Shown: positions 11,877 to 23,919, counted from the first letter of the stretch. The stretch is 64,000 bases of DNA from Gavia stellata (GCF_030936135.1 NC_082595.1:10268430-10332429), one strand, 5' to 3'. The notes: generated by a model from the letters alone, not told the origin. Translations and numbers: made by a program.

Positions 11877-12883
11877 GTAGGCTATGCTTTTCACTTCTCA
11901 CAAAAAAAAAAAAGGTTAATGCTGATTAAAGAGAAATATTTAAATGAATGGTGCTAGCATGCCATAGCTGGGCTTGTGATTATTTCCATTGCAGTACCAA
12001 TCTTAGTGCCCTTTACGCAGTCTGCAAAGCGAAAGTTACTGTGGAGTTACTAAAATAAGCTTGGGTATATTAGCTGTGCTTTACAGAATATTGTATCTGC
12101 TTCTAGCATTCTGAAATTAAAAACTTGCAAACAAATTAATTGTTCTTGAAAGGTAGTTATCCACAGGATAATTGTATCACTGTGTTTAAGTGTCCCAGTC
12201 TTTAAGTAGGATAAAATAACTGCTTAATCAAATACCTACTGCATACTCTATGGAAAGATGACTTTTACTTTAGATGAACTTTGAATTACAGTGGATAGAA
12301 TAATTGTAAAAGCAAAAATGCAATTAGATGCTGAACCTAAACAGTTTCAAGTTAAATGGTTTTTGTTGTAAGCTCTTGTGTGTAGCTGTTGGATGTGTCA
12401 AATGCTATTTAATAGGAAGTAACTGGAGTGCATACAATGAGAAAACATGAAAAAATAGCCCCACTGGTGTTTGTTCCTAGTGGGTAGTTGTTTCAAGCCA
12501 TGCTTTGACTTGACTTGCTCCCAAAAGGATAAGCATCATGAAGATAAAGGAAGTGTCTGCTAGGGAGCTTGTATATACTCAGTCATGTTATGTTGCTAAA
12601 AGTGGTTTGGTAGTCTTGGTAGTCTCTTAGCTTAGTGTCACAAGAACTGTCTTGAAAAATTGGGTAGCTGCAAAAAACTTGATAAGAGTAAACAAAGGGG
12701 ATGTACATAAGGGGTGTTCTTATTTTTACAGAGATTTGACAAGCCATTATAAAAGATTTATTCTGGGGGGCAGGGGAGTTTTTTTGCTTAAAACTTTAAA
12801 CTTTACAAAAAATATCTGCTCATTTCAATTTTATTTTTTTAATCAGATTTCTGTCTGAAAAAAGCTCACGTTGTCTTTCTTAG
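11877..12883 (+). other. ANGEL2: ANGEL2 intron 5
   Basis: AT-rich, short A and T runs, no recognisable element. Confidence 0.85.
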
Positions 12884-13010
12884 GTCTCTGGACAAGAACA
12901 GTTTCCAAGGGGACAAAGAATCTTATCTATTCCAATTTGGCCAAAAAAATTAGGTATTTCACAAAACTGTGTGTATGAAATAAAACATCAAAAAAAAGAA
13001 GAAAATGCAG
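12884..13010 (+). CDS. ANGEL2: ANGEL2 coding exon 6
   Basis: Encodes residues 391-432, VSGQEQFPRGQRILSIPIWP then a Lys/Glu-rich tail. It matches the human segment VSGQEQSSRGQRILSIPIWP closely; the last third (EIKHQKKEENA) is diverged, as expected for the variable loop. The acceptor is TTTCTTAG and the donor is GCAG/GTCAGT. Confidence 0.95.
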
Positions 13011-13677
13011 GTCAGTTTCTAGGTTGATGAATTTTGTTGCCCTTTGAAAATATCATTCAGCTAGCACTGAAAAACAGATGATCTGTTCTGGTGGGGGAAA
13101 AACAGTGAGTCTTGAGCTTGCAGAACTTCCTGGTTGGGCTCATTAGAGTGTAAAGTTATTTGTTCACATAAGCATTTGCAAATTTGAATCTTTAGAAGAT
13201 AATAGTCAGAAATTGCCATTCGGGAGCTGGTGCGTAATGTTTAAACTGCTGTGTTTGCATCATGAAAGCCAGTTGTGCTGTGTTGTGACTGGGGAAAGAG
13301 AGATGGAGGAACGCAGCACATGTACGTAGCATGAACGTACATTCTGCTTCACTATTTATGTATTATAGTGCAAGCACTTTATGGAACAAGTGGGAAAAGC
13401 AAGTGATTCCTTGCTGAGTGTTTTTACGTCTTTCATCCACCACTTTTTCTTTGACAGAAAAAACAATTTTAAATGAACAGGGCATAATTTGAAAGAGTCT
13501 TTGAAGGGGATCTTACTAATGAACAGAAGAATTTAATCCAGCTTTGTGAATTGTATCTTGCCTGCTGCAAAATATAAGTGTACTTAAAGATACTTTTTTC
13601 TTTTCTGTAGCTCTTCAATATTGGTCTCACCTACATCCTATTTTTAAATGTAAATTGAATGTATTTTTATTTTGCAG
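13011..13677 (+). other. ANGEL2: ANGEL2 intron 6
   Basis: Short AT-rich intron with a T-rich tract before the acceptor. Nothing else seen. Confidence 0.85.
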
Positions 13678-13738
13678 GAGAAAAATTGGAAGCAGCAAAA
13701 CTGGACAATACTCAGGAGATTGTAGCAGCATCTGAAAA
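13678..13738 (+). CDS. ANGEL2: ANGEL2 coding exon 7 (61-nt variable-loop exon)
   Basis: Encodes EKLEAAKLDNTQEIVAASEK (residues 434-453), a hydrophilic segment in the loop that is poorly conserved between species. It is supported by phase (GA in, AA out, completing Gly433 and Lys453), by the acceptor TTTTGCAG and by the donor AA/GTATGT. A run of 13 G bases follows nine bases after the exon end. Confidence 0.9.
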
Positions 13739-15698
13739 GTATGTGTTGGGGGGGGGGGGGAAATGGAAGCCCTTTACTGGTTCGTAGTTTTGGGGATTTG
13801 TTTTGGTTTTAGACCAAACTTGTATCCACATCTGGAATCAGATATAAGATGCTTGCCCAACCCAGTCTGCCCATCTGGCAAAAAGTCATCTTCTATTTAA
13901 ACCTGAAAAGGCTGATCAGACAGCAAAAGGCTAGAACTGGAAATAATGAAGGAGTGTGTGTTCTTGCAGGAACCTGCAGATACTATTTAAGAATGCAGAG
14001 GTGAGGTGTCAGTGCTGTTTAGAGGGCACTTTCTGTCTGCTTATTGAAAGAATGCTTTTGACATTTTTTGTCACTTCTTGACATAAACAGGACATTTTGC
14101 TGTGTAGTGATGTTGTAGGGAAAGCTGTGGACTTCAGGCCAGTTGCAGAAACCATGTTTTTAAGAGAGAAAAAAAAAAAATCAAAAAAACCCAGTGTTGT
14201 CCAGCTGCTTAAGTGTTGACACTTGTCTCTCTCTTTTTACTGTTTTTGAGATACTGGTTTATGGATGCTAATAAAATCCTATAATATAATGTGAAATTGG
14301 GATAAAGGAGGGAAAGGAACTGGAAAGATCATAAAATCTTCTTGTCAAGAGTTCTGTGGGAGAATTAAAGTTCTTTGAGTTCCAGAAACTTAGAGTATTA
14401 CGGATTTGGTAGTACAACTCTTACTCGGATCAAAACATTTGCATGTTAAACTGAATGAGGAAGCCACCACTAGACTGCTGAGAAAGAAAATGTAACTGCT
14501 TTTCAAAAGGAAGGATGTATTTGTATTTGCCAAACTGGTAAAGGCATATAAAGTAAGGCATAGAAGAAGGAAATTGCCCTAACTGTGTATGTGTAATGTC
14601 AGGCTCCAAGTCAGCCATTTCTTATCAGAAATGAGATCTTGGTATCACTGCAGATAGTTATATTAAAACCCTTGGTGATTCTTGGTGATCAAAAAGCTAA
14701 GTAATGGCATTTCTGAGAAAAGTAGTAAATAACAAGACAGGAAACTCTGTTCTACGGCATAAATCCATAGCATGCCACATGTTGAACGCTGCTTGTGCAG
14801 GTTTTTGCCTCATCTTAAAAAGCATGTCACGTAACAAGAGCAGAAATTACTACCCTTCTGTGTTGTACCAATTGGCAGGTTTCTCTGTCTTCTCTAAATC
14901 AGGCAGGTGACATGCTGATTTTTTTTTTTTTTTTAGTTGCTTGGTTTTTAACCATAACATATTGCAGCTCAGATTTAACATGCAGCCGTGCAAGGTGAGG
15001 CAGGTACAGCTGAAGGATGGATGATTTGCAGACCTGATGGGAGCAAATGACTGGGAGGGAGAGAGTAGTTCTTTTGCTGAAAGGTGCAGTTTTGCAGTTT
15101 GCTTTCAAGATTGAAAAAACAGGTGAGACAAGATGGGTTGAACTGAAGAAGAATAAATGGCAGATGATGGGGAGAGATAAAATGGGAGCCTGGGTGGAAG
15201 AAAGAAGATTAGGTGTAGCCTAACTTGAAAACACTGGATAGCTTTAGTTTCGGGGAGAAAAAAACGCTAAAAATCTTAATTTCTTTATATGCTGAAGGGC
15301 CCGGTTAGATGAGTTCATAGTTTGTTGTGTCCATGACAGCAGCTTATATGAAAACTTCTACCCATGTGTCAAGGAGAGATTACTGAATGAGGGCAAGTGA
15401 AATCTTACAATGTGTAGATGGAGGTGAAAGCTATGTATATTTAAAGTGTCAGTTAAGCCAGTTTTGATAAGCTCTTAGGTATCTGCCTTTTACTTGAAAA
15501 AGCTGCCTGCATTTTGCCTTCAGAGGTTTAGGCTACTAACAGAAAAGGCTATGGGATTGATTGCATGAGAGGAATGCTAGTTTGCATATCCGGATAATTA
15601 ATTTTGTTTGTAACCAGGAACTATCTGGTATTTCTTCATTGCTTATTCTTTCTAGGAAAGACAAGAAAATAAAATTATTTTCTTTGTTTGCTGTTTAG
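13739..15698 (+). other. ANGEL2: ANGEL2 intron 7
   Basis: Begins with the G13 run. Contains A- and T-homopolymers (about 14168-14179 and 14921-14935). No coding sequence. Confidence 0.85.
13748..13760 (+). repeat. G13 homopolymer just inside an ANGEL2 intron
   Basis: Thirteen consecutive G bases start nine bases after the end of exon 7. Intronic G runs close to a donor are known binding sites for hnRNP H/F and can change splice-site use. Confidence 0.9.
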
Positions 15699-15862
15699 AT
15701 TGTCTTCAAAATTGCGGCACCATTTTAAATTGTCTTCAGTCTATTCCCATTACTTTCCTGAAACTGGGATACCAGAAGTAACAACTTGTCACTCCCGAAG
15801 TGCTGTCACTGTGGATTATATTTTCTATTCTGCAGCAAATGATGATACTGCTGCCCAGCCAG
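15699..15862 (+). CDS. ANGEL2: ANGEL2 coding exon 8
   Basis: Encodes residues 453-507, LSSKLRHHFKLSSVYSHYFP followed by GIPEVTTCHSRSAVTVDYIFYSA, the conserved block before the C-terminal motif. It is nearly identical to human over VYSHYFPDTGIPEVTTCHSR. The acceptor is CTGTTTAG and the donor is CCAG/GTAAAG. Confidence 0.97.
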
Positions 15863-18810
15863 GTAAAGAAACCAACTTTTAATTATTTTTCACAAATGCT
15901 AAATGGAAACATTCCGATGCTGTTCTAAGGGAAATATGGTGATAATTTAACCCATATGAAGTACCTCAGAGGTTTGTGGCGGTGCTTTGAATGTCAGCTG
16001 TTACCTGAGAAACATGGCTGGCCTTGTCGACTTACCACAGTTGGACTTGCAGTGCCACACAGGGCAAACTTTTTTTCACCTAACTGAACATTCCCGTAGT
16101 TGCCATCTCAGCATGGAGACAAGAGCTGAGGCTACAGAAAAGCAGCAGTGTAAGTTGCACCTGAGAAATACTGCTGTCAGTAACTCATCTAGGACCTTAG
16201 TGGCTGGACCTATAACAAAGCAGTATTTCCAATCATCTAGTCAACAAAATGGTGAACGGCAATTTGTGATGTGCATTAAAACTGATAAATGAACTGTTTC
16301 TAAGAAAGTTACTTTCCAGATAGTCTTGATGTAATATCTGTCAAGTGAATGACCTCTGTGGCCTTTGCTCTGAGAGCAGTCACTTGCACATGCCCAGTTG
16401 TCATTCTCTTGATTGCAGTGGCAGCTAAAACTCACCAGATGGTGCAAGAAAGACATGGTACCTCTGCGGGTGTATTTCTTGATGAGTAACTCAAGGCTAT
16501 CCTTTACTGCATTTGTGCTCTTACCGTGGATACTTCTGAGCAGTGCGTTTTCCATGTCGTCATTAGTTCTGTGTTTTATGCCATCGTCAAAGGTCATTGC
16601 ACAGTGCAGTGCTGGCAGATAAATGGCTCTGCAGAACTCAGAACAAAGAAACCTGCATTCCACGCCTGCTCCCACTGTAGTTTGCAACTGATTTTTATAA
16701 ATTAACATAGTTTTCAATATGTGAAATGAAAATACCACCTTCATCTCTCACACCTTGAGACTAGATTGTTAAAATTCATTGAGTGAATGCACAAAAGTCT
16801 CATTTGTCATAACGTGCACATAAATGCTTAGTGTAAAATATCAAATACAAAAGCTTCACAATAGAAAATAAAAGCTTTGACTGAAAAACTAGAATATGAA
16901 AAGTATCTAAATGACTTCTGAATGCTGTGTGATTTAAAGGAGTGCTGTGTGATTTCAGAGTGCATCCCTGTCCAAAATTTAATCCTAATTCACCTGCTTA
17001 TACATTTTGTTGCACCATCATTGCCCCAGCAAAGCCTATAGCGCTTTTATCTTTCTGCACTTGTTTTTCAAATATATTCTCCACTCCACATCAGAGTACA
17101 GAATGGGACCAAACTTGAATTCTCCAAGTAGTTTAAACTCGTGTAGTTTTTATTCATTAGTTCTTAGAAACTAAGTAATAGCCTGGATTTTCAGTTTTCT
17201 GATGACCTGGGCCTCTGTATTAAAAAAATTGTCAAAGGCTGAACAAGTGAGTATTAAATGTGGTCTAGGCTAACTGATTGCTTTTTTCCATTTAAAGGGG
17301 GTTTTTTGAAAGTTTTCATGCTTTAGTCTGTGTCATGCTTAGCCAAGTATTTGGTGTGGTATTCAGAATTTGCTGTGAAAGCAGGGTTGAGAATCTACCT
17401 GAGTCCGGCAGGACTCAATTTTGCTGGTCCCAGAGTGCTCTGAGCTGACATTAATCACTGCATGCAGACCAAGCTCTCTATACCAACAAACTGCTCCTTT
17501 GTAGACATGCAGGTGCTGTGCCAAATGATAAATTTGGCTCAAGAGCTGCGCAGATGTGTGCTCTAGAGCTACCGAGACATGTCTGCAGTAAAAAAGCTTT
17601 CCTTCAGAGCAGCAGTAAACAGCTGCTGGGTTGTTAGAGGGCTGGAAAGCTGGCAGATGGCAAAGGAGTGAAGTATCCGAGGAGTTTAACAGTTGCTGGA
17701 TAATCCTTTAAAATACGCCTACTGGTAAGCCAGTACCAGGTTCAGCCAGGAAGTTCTGAAATTGCTGATCCCTTTCATACAGAAAATATTTTTGTCAAAG
17801 TTACAGCTGCCGTTTGTGCTGGTCCTGAAAGCGCTCAACCTGCTCAGAATCATCTCTGTGCTCTGAAAGCAATAGCTAGGGTTGCTGAATACTTGTCCCA
17901 CTCAAGCAGATAGCTCAGGAAGTCTAAAAGTTTGACACATCGTGCAAGGATCTTGTTCTCAATAGAGTTTCTTTACTTGAGTTGGAAGAAACTTGTTACT
18001 CTCCGCTGATGATGGTTTTCTGGTTTTTTTTAATGAGGACACAAATATTTTAAGTATAGTGTAATAATGACGTGTAATAATAGCAAGGCTGTTGAGTCAT
18101 CTTCCCCTCTTTGATGAGCAATGTGGTGTTTGTATGTATGTTGGGGGATTTTTTGGTGGTGTGTTTTTTGTGTGTGTGTTTGTTGTTGTTTGGGGTTGGG
18201 TTGTTTGGGGTTGGGGGTTTTTTTTGAGGCGATTATAGGAATAGGTAGCAGGAATAATGGAGGAAGACCCCTTTCTTATGATGAACAGTTAGGAAGGGAA
18301 ATGCCAGAAGGCTTTCATGCTTATGAGCAAGAGTTCCTGTATGACTTGCCTGCTGGAGAACTGTGTGCTTCAGGATACAGAAATAAAATGTTACGTGAAG
18401 CAGTACCTCTCAAAAGATGCTTAATTTTGCAAATGTCAGCTCTGTTTAGCAATGCAGTTGTGCTAGAGTATAGGACTGGATTGTGTGAGGCTTTTTCAGG
18501 GAAGTTACAATGAACAAATAAATTCCTTTCCCTTTCTACCTTCAATTTATCCCTCCACAAAATAGTGAGGTAGTGTCTTTCTGAGTACTTTGAGCTGTAC
18601 TGATTATAAGTGCTCCTGTGAGAGTAATAGTAAACAAGAAGAATTTCTGAACTACCTTATTGGTGATTCTGCATGGAACAATAATGACTTCAGATTATTT
18701 CTGCCATACCGTTTTCCTCCTTCTGCATATATATGAATGTGTGATTTTTTTTTTTTTTTTTTTTTAGCCCACATGAATAAATATTTTCACTTTTTTTTTT
18801 TTTAAACCAG
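15863..18810 (+). other. ANGEL2: ANGEL2 intron 8
   Basis: The longest ANGEL2 intron. It holds an imperfect direct repeat around 16925-16960 (GTGCTGTGTGATTT-like, twice), a strong G/T-rich block at 18121-18233 and long T runs just before the terminal exon. The open frames here are not protein-like. Confidence 0.8.
18121..18233 (+). repeat. G/T-only low-complexity block
   Basis: About 110 bases almost entirely of G and T on the + strand, with repeated GGGG, TTGTTGTT and GGTTGGG motifs. Such sequence can form G-quadruplexes in DNA or in the ANGEL2 pre-mRNA. The 130-codon open frame across it is a composition artefact. Confidence 0.85.
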
Positions 18811-18965
18811 GAGCGGAGGATTCTTTTCATGGAGGTCTGAAACTTCTTGGCAGGCTGGCACTTCTAACAGAGAAAGATCTTTGGACTGTTAATGGTCTTC
18901 CCAATGAAAATAACTCTTCTGACCACCTGCCATTGCTAGCAGAGTTCAGGCTTATTGAACGGTAA
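18811..18965 (+). CDS. ANGEL2: ANGEL2 terminal coding exon 9 (DH motif, stop codon)
   Basis: Encodes residues 508-558 ending LPNENNSSDHLPLLAEFRL then IER and TAA at 18963-18965. Asp545-His546 is the catalytic DH of the EEP family. The protein ends three residues later than human (…FRLEL), so the stop is in the expected place. The bases CGGTAATA at the stop could also be read as a weak donor (ACG/GTAATA), but conservation favours the stop. The acceptor is preceded by long T runs. Confidence 0.96.
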
Positions 18966-19600
18966 TATCCAAAGGACTTTTTGTGTAGGTAAAGTTACCT
19001 TCACCTTCTCTCTTCCTGTGATTATTATTATTTTTTTAAAGGTTAATTCAAGCACTGCTGGTCCGGTTTAAAGAAGTTTGCATGCATGCTGATTTGTTAG
19101 TGTTGTGTAAAGTAGACTTTTTAAAGAAACTTTTTTTTTAAACGTTTAAATTACTTTATGAAGTCTTTAAGGCAAAAAGAAAAGATTTTACATTAGCTTC
19201 CTCTTTGATAATGGAAAACATCTGTGCCAGTCTCAAAATGGCATTATTTTTCACAGAGATGCTGTAAACGGTTTTTATTGTAAATGATAGTAAAACTGAT
19301 TATTCTCTGAGAACTGTGTGCTTCTTCAAGTAAAGGGGAGTGAGTTTGTGTGCATGCCACACTTTATAATGAGCTAAAAGTAATGTTTTACCACAAAGTT
19401 GCTCTGTAGACACTTTTATCTAAATGCTTCTGCAAAGGAATTTCCTCAGTTACCTAGAGTGTAGTCAGTGCAGAGGCTGCAAGACTGGACTTCTAAAGGA
19501 AGAAGATAACTTTGCAGTAACCCATATATTTGTTACTTCTTTAACTTCTAAAAGCTTAAATATAGGTAGCATTCCCTGGATTCTTTTTAAAAGTATTTGA

Positions 19601-19606
19601 AATAAA
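19601..19606 (+). terminator. ANGEL2: Candidate ANGEL2 polyadenylation signal (proximal)
   Basis: Canonical AATAAA 636 bases after the stop codon. Confidence 0.45.
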
Positions 19607-19855
19607 GCCAAGTTTAATGAGCATGAAAACTTATAGGAAAGTTAACTGATCTACTATAGGGAAAAAAAAAAAAACAGTCCTCGACATCTTGAGGTTTCAT
19701 ACATATTGGAAAAAATTTCCTCCAGTTGTTCATTTAGTTATTAAAAATGTCAAGTGTATATTGAAATGACAGATCCTGAGGTATTAAATGATCAAGATCT
19801 TATATTTACTCTCATAATGCACTGATAAACATTCTATGCAAAATATGATTTATGA

Positions 19856-19861
19856 AATAAA
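19856..19861 (+). terminator. ANGEL2: Candidate ANGEL2 polyadenylation signal (second)
   Basis: Canonical AATAAA followed by an A run, 891 bases after the stop codon. Confidence 0.4.
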
Positions 19862-21509
19862 AAAACAAAGATTGCCTGAATGAGAAACTTGCAGCGAACC
19901 AGGGGGGCTGGAAACAAGTCCTGTATCTTGGTCAAACTACATACAGGTATGTACGTAAAACTGACTTAAAAGTAACACTTAGAGAATTGTCTTTCATTGT
20001 ACTGCTGGAAAACTTGCACCCATATTCCTGAAATCACATTAAGATGCATCTGTCTCCCAGAAACACTTGTTTGTTCTTCTCCAACCTAATTTTTGGAATT
20101 TTCATCTAGGTTTCCTTTTCCTGACCGCAGAATTACAACTGTGATTACTTCATGCTTTGAGAATAATGCAGGAAGTACAGTGGTAGTAACTGCAAAACCA
20201 GTTGAATTGAAAAAGAAGCACTTTGATGTTACATTGAAAAATACACCTACCAAAACATTCAGCTTAAATTGCTTGGAATTTGGAAGGGGGCTATTTTTCT
20301 TATAAGTAATTGTGACTGAGGAGCTTTCCTCTACTTGTTGTTAACAGTCAAGCTAATGCAGTAGGTGACTACCTGTTCAATACTGGACTCTAGTCAGGTA
20401 CTTTAAAATCAGATAGTCTCAAAGCTGGAGCTGATAGATGCAGACATACCTAACCAGCTGCAACACAATTCTGGTGGATACCGGTTACAGCTAAAAACAT
20501 TTTTCAGCTGTAGCAAGCTGTGTAGCCTGTGTGAAGAACAAGGAGGTTTGCTAGTCTGGAAGACTGTGTGTTGTCTCCATTGCAGAGAGAAATGTGAGAT
20601 CCTAACAGTGCTGCTCTAGAGCACTGCTGGCAAAGAGGTTGCTGAACAGGGGAAGGTGGGTAATAGGGAAGTTCTGCTATTTAGAATAAGCTTTAACTTG
20701 AGCATCATGTTTGAGGCTTGCCTAAATCCTCATCGCCAAAGTAGAGGTTTCACAGAAGTTCTATTCTCTTTTACACAGAGCAACACAGGCCAAACACCTA
20801 GTTATTTACAATGCTGGTTTGATTCTGAAGTTTTATGCTGATTTAAAAGCAAATGCTTTGGACTTTCCCTTTGGCTTGTATGCAGATAGTGTGTTGCTGT
20901 GACATTTTAAAATGGCCTAATTCCTCAAGGCAGTAAAGATGGCCTTCTGAACAACATACCCTACTTCCCCAGTAACCACATGAAACCATTAAGGCAGTAA
21001 GATATGTTTGGTCTACTTCATTCGTGTATGCTGTTATTAAAGGACTATAATAATTTGCTTTCCTTTATGAAAGGGGGAACTGTCACCTCAAATGTGTTCC
21101 CCCGTTTTGGTAACTGACATGGGGAAAGGGCAAAGGTACTCCTGAAAGAAAAAAGTAGAAGCTGCTTGATATGATGCAGTCATCAGTGCTGCTAGTTCAG
21201 GGGTGTTTATTGTTCTGTAACAATGTATTTTCAGGGTTTAGAGACTTGTTTCAGTCTTTGTATAACCCATTAATGGTTAGCTATAGGGTGGGTTTAAGGG
21301 CTTTATGTTCAGTGATTTCTTTGTAGAACAATACATGAGGTAGGTATTTAACAATATTTTAAAAATCTGCTTTAGTTTGTTCCCATTTGTCCTGTCTTGA
21401 TTTTAGGAATGACTGACTGACTTGGGGTTATTTTTTTTGTCCTGTCCAGGTTTCTATTCCAGAAGAGACCTAAGTCATTAAAAAAAAAAAAAAAAGACTA
21501 CTGTGATAT

Positions 21510-21515
21510 TTTATT
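21510..21515 (-). terminator. VASH2: Candidate distal VASH2 polyadenylation signal
   Basis: TTTATT on the + strand is AATAAA for the - strand transcript. It lies about 2.4 kb after the stop and is followed by a T-rich stretch in the direction of transcription. Confidence 0.45.
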
Positions 21516-23464
21516 GAAGTTTCATGCTGTGCATAAACATACAATTGATTAAAAAAAAAACCCAAGAAGTCATGCATGTTTTCTACACTATTTGACCACT
21601 TTGCAGTATGTTAGAAGAACAGTCACTAAAACCACACTTAAGACAAATGCCATCATAAGCAAGTTTTAAGACAATATTTCAGCTGAACTTCAAAACAACC
21701 CAAAGCAATTTGTCACACACCTCTACAGTGTTAAAAAGTTTCAGTGTAAGTTAGAGGTTAAGAGAAAGTAACTCAAATTGTGCTGTACAATGGTAAAAAC
21801 TATATACCAACCACCATTAGTTGAGCTGAAGTAAACCGTGGTTTCATAGAAAGAACCTTGCAACATATCAGATAACCATGTGCTATAAGATATAGCTGAT
21901 GAAAGTAAGTTCGTTCCTCACATCATTTTACCCATGAGAAATCTAAGGGATAAATGAAAAAAAAACATTTAGGTCACAAGACACTGACCAGCACAAAGTT
22001 TAAAACTGAAACTCTGCAGCTGATGTCAAATTATACAAGAATTTCTACCAAAAGAGAAAAATTTCACTCCTGAACCAAAAAAAATCCTGTTGCGAACACA
22101 GGAGGTGAAAAGTTTGCAGAAAGAGGGATGGGAAAGGCCTCTCTGTAATTGATATGGTAATCTTGTATAAATAAGCGTAATACATTTGAAAAGTCTTCTT
22201 TCTAGACCTTCTGAAGTCTATTTAGTAGAAAGCCTTTTACTGTTTGTAGAAGGTTGCTGGGTCTCAGTGTTGTCTTCCTGTCGTAGGTAGGTGAGATTCA
22301 TTGACTTTTGAGCAATGAGGTCTGTGTACAAGCAGTCATCTTCTGCATCCATTCAATTGCTGGCTGATACAAGTGTTCTAGGAGCTTAAATCATTCAATT
22401 TGTCACTGTCCTGTCTTCATCGAGATCCCAAAAAAGTGCCCAGGAGGGGAGATACACAAGGCCCATGGCAGTATCATCTATAAGCACAGCACAAAGGGTA
22501 GAGGCTGGACTTGTACAATAATCCAGTTTCTATTTAGGCACCTAACAAAATATTTTCAGGATTGCAGCACTTGAATGCTTCCAGAGAACTTCACTAATGC
22601 AAAGGGTGGACCCCAATGAAAGTCTTACCGCGTCATTTGAGAACACTGCCGTCCATCACAGGTCCTTAGCTAAGTCTTAGAACAAAAGGACTGAGTAGGG
22701 AGAAAGCAGACAAGCTTGAGTTTCAGCTATTTCAGACATAAGCTTTAATTTATTGCTGAAGTTGCTCTAATACAAGCTTCCTTATTCAGGTCTGACTAAG
22801 CCGTTGTTACTACAACTCATATAGGAAAATCTCCCTACAACAGCATGGCAGAAGGTTAACTTCAGCCTGCGATGACTGATCTTAATATAAGATGTCAAGG
22901 CATCACCGTCTGAGACTGCTCAGCCTTTCAAAGACAAGGTTCCAAGTTACACACAAATATTGAAAGAAAAGCATATAGACTCAGGTTAGTAATTCTGACA
23001 TTTTTTCCATTATTCCAGGAACATACACAAGAAACAAACTGACTAGTAGGAGAACACTTGTCTCTACAAAACAGCAATCTCTATGTTTTGTGCTTCAGCA
23101 GTGTAGTCCAGAAAGACTAAAAGCTTGTGACAAAGTATAAAAAAATTCTGAAAGTTTAAAAATTCATTATTCATCAATTATCATCATTTAAAAAAACCAA
23201 AACCTCATATTTTGCCTAATAAGATGTCAGTGTTTAAGAATACACTTGCATATTACTATTACTTAACATCTTTCAGCAACATGCACAAAATAATAATACA
23301 GGTGGCAGTAAAACATCCACTGCTGTTTTAGTACTACCAGAAATGCTGGGAAACAGTACAAATTAGTTACAAAACAATAATACTGTCAGTTTTGCATATC
23401 TGTTAAGTTTAGTGAGGTAACGTTGATACTTTAAAAACTCACGCCACTTCTGCACTGCTTGGTT

Positions 23465-23470
23465 TTTATT
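23465..23470 (-). terminator. VASH2: Candidate proximal VASH2 polyadenylation signal
   Basis: AATAAA on the - strand, about 0.45 kb after the stop codon. A further one lies at 23818-23813, about 0.1 kb after the stop. Confidence 0.35.
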
Positions 23471-23919
23471 GCTGAATTGAATATTAATACCGAATACGAT
23501 TTTTTTTTTTTTTGTAACTGCACTGCACCCCAGCACATCTTAACACTAAGAGTATGATTTCTTAGTTATCCCAATGCTACTACCCAATGCCCAAATTCAA
23601 GTAATACTTCTACAGGGAAATCATATTTGAAGAAACTCACACAACGGGGTCACCTGCTACATGATGGAGGGAAAAAAAATCTTATATCCTGATGAAGATA
23701 ATTTTAGGTTCTCTTCACTGATGCCTCTTCTATGAATTGAAAGAAAATAAATACTGCCACCAAAAAAAAAAAAATCCCCCCTTCTATTTTCTAGGTAAAA
23801 CTTTTATTATAAGAGTCCACAAGTTATTAAAAAGTCCCATTCCTTTTTCCTTCCAACGGAGTGCGGGTAAAGAGCAGTGGGAAGCACCAGGGAAGCCCTC
23901 TGTCCGGCATATGGCTTTG

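Larger units (their letters stand above)
2700..21480 (+). other. ANGEL2: ANGEL2 gene locus (2',3'-cyclic phosphatase, CCR4-related EEP family)
   Basis: Eight coding exons (4457-4883, 7065-7315, 9802-9871, 11455-11876, 12884-13010, 13678-13738, 15699-15862, 18811-18965) join with perfect phase into 558 codons plus stop; human ANGEL2 is 544. The product has the EEP catalytic motifs in order: MSYNILSQ with Asn185, CLQEVQEDHY with Glu232, NTHLLYNPRRGD with His322 and Asn326, CGDFNSVPGS with Asp363 and Asn365, and NSSDHLPLL with Asp545/His546. All expected metal and catalytic residues are intact, so the enzyme should be active. Established knowledge: ANGEL2 hydrolyses 2',3'-cyclic phosphates at RNA 3' ends and belongs to the CCR4/nocturnin-related group. 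The next gene, VASH2, is convergent. The overall 3' limit is uncertain. Confidence 0.95.
18966..21480 (+). other. ANGEL2: ANGEL2 3'UTR and downstream intergenic space
   Basis: AT-rich non-coding sequence after the ANGEL2 stop. AATAAA signals on the + strand lie at 19601-19606 and 19856-19861, which would give 3'UTRs of roughly 0.65 and 0.9 kb. A 70-codon open frame at 20093-20305 is discussed as a finding. The true transcript end cannot be set without RNA data. Confidence 0.55.
21490..23919 (-). other. VASH2: Probable VASH2 3'UTR
   Basis: AT-rich, non-coding. Candidate AATAAA signals on the - strand lie at 23818-23813, 23470-23465 and 21515-21510. The most distal one gives a 2.4-kb 3'UTR ending next to an A run (21480-21495 on the + strand). 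Choice among signals is an inference. Confidence 0.5.

Noticed and set aside
11877-11957. Open extension of ANGEL2 exon 5
   Set aside because: It follows a good donor, and the conserved protein continues directly in exon 6 with correct phase.
18121-18513. 130-codon open frame in ANGEL2 intron 8
   Set aside because: Its first third is the G/T low-complexity block (Cys/Gly/Val/Phe-rich) and the rest is not protein-like; exons 8 and 9 join in phase without it.
4457-18965. ANGEL1 rather than ANGEL2; VASH1 rather than VASH2 for the partner gene
   Set aside because: N-terminal MLPRH...GRDW and the VYSHYFP...GIPEVTTCHSR block match ANGEL2. The partner has the VASH2 start MTG, the RSRGKSLSPRRRQASP tail and the NEVGYQ.RI end.
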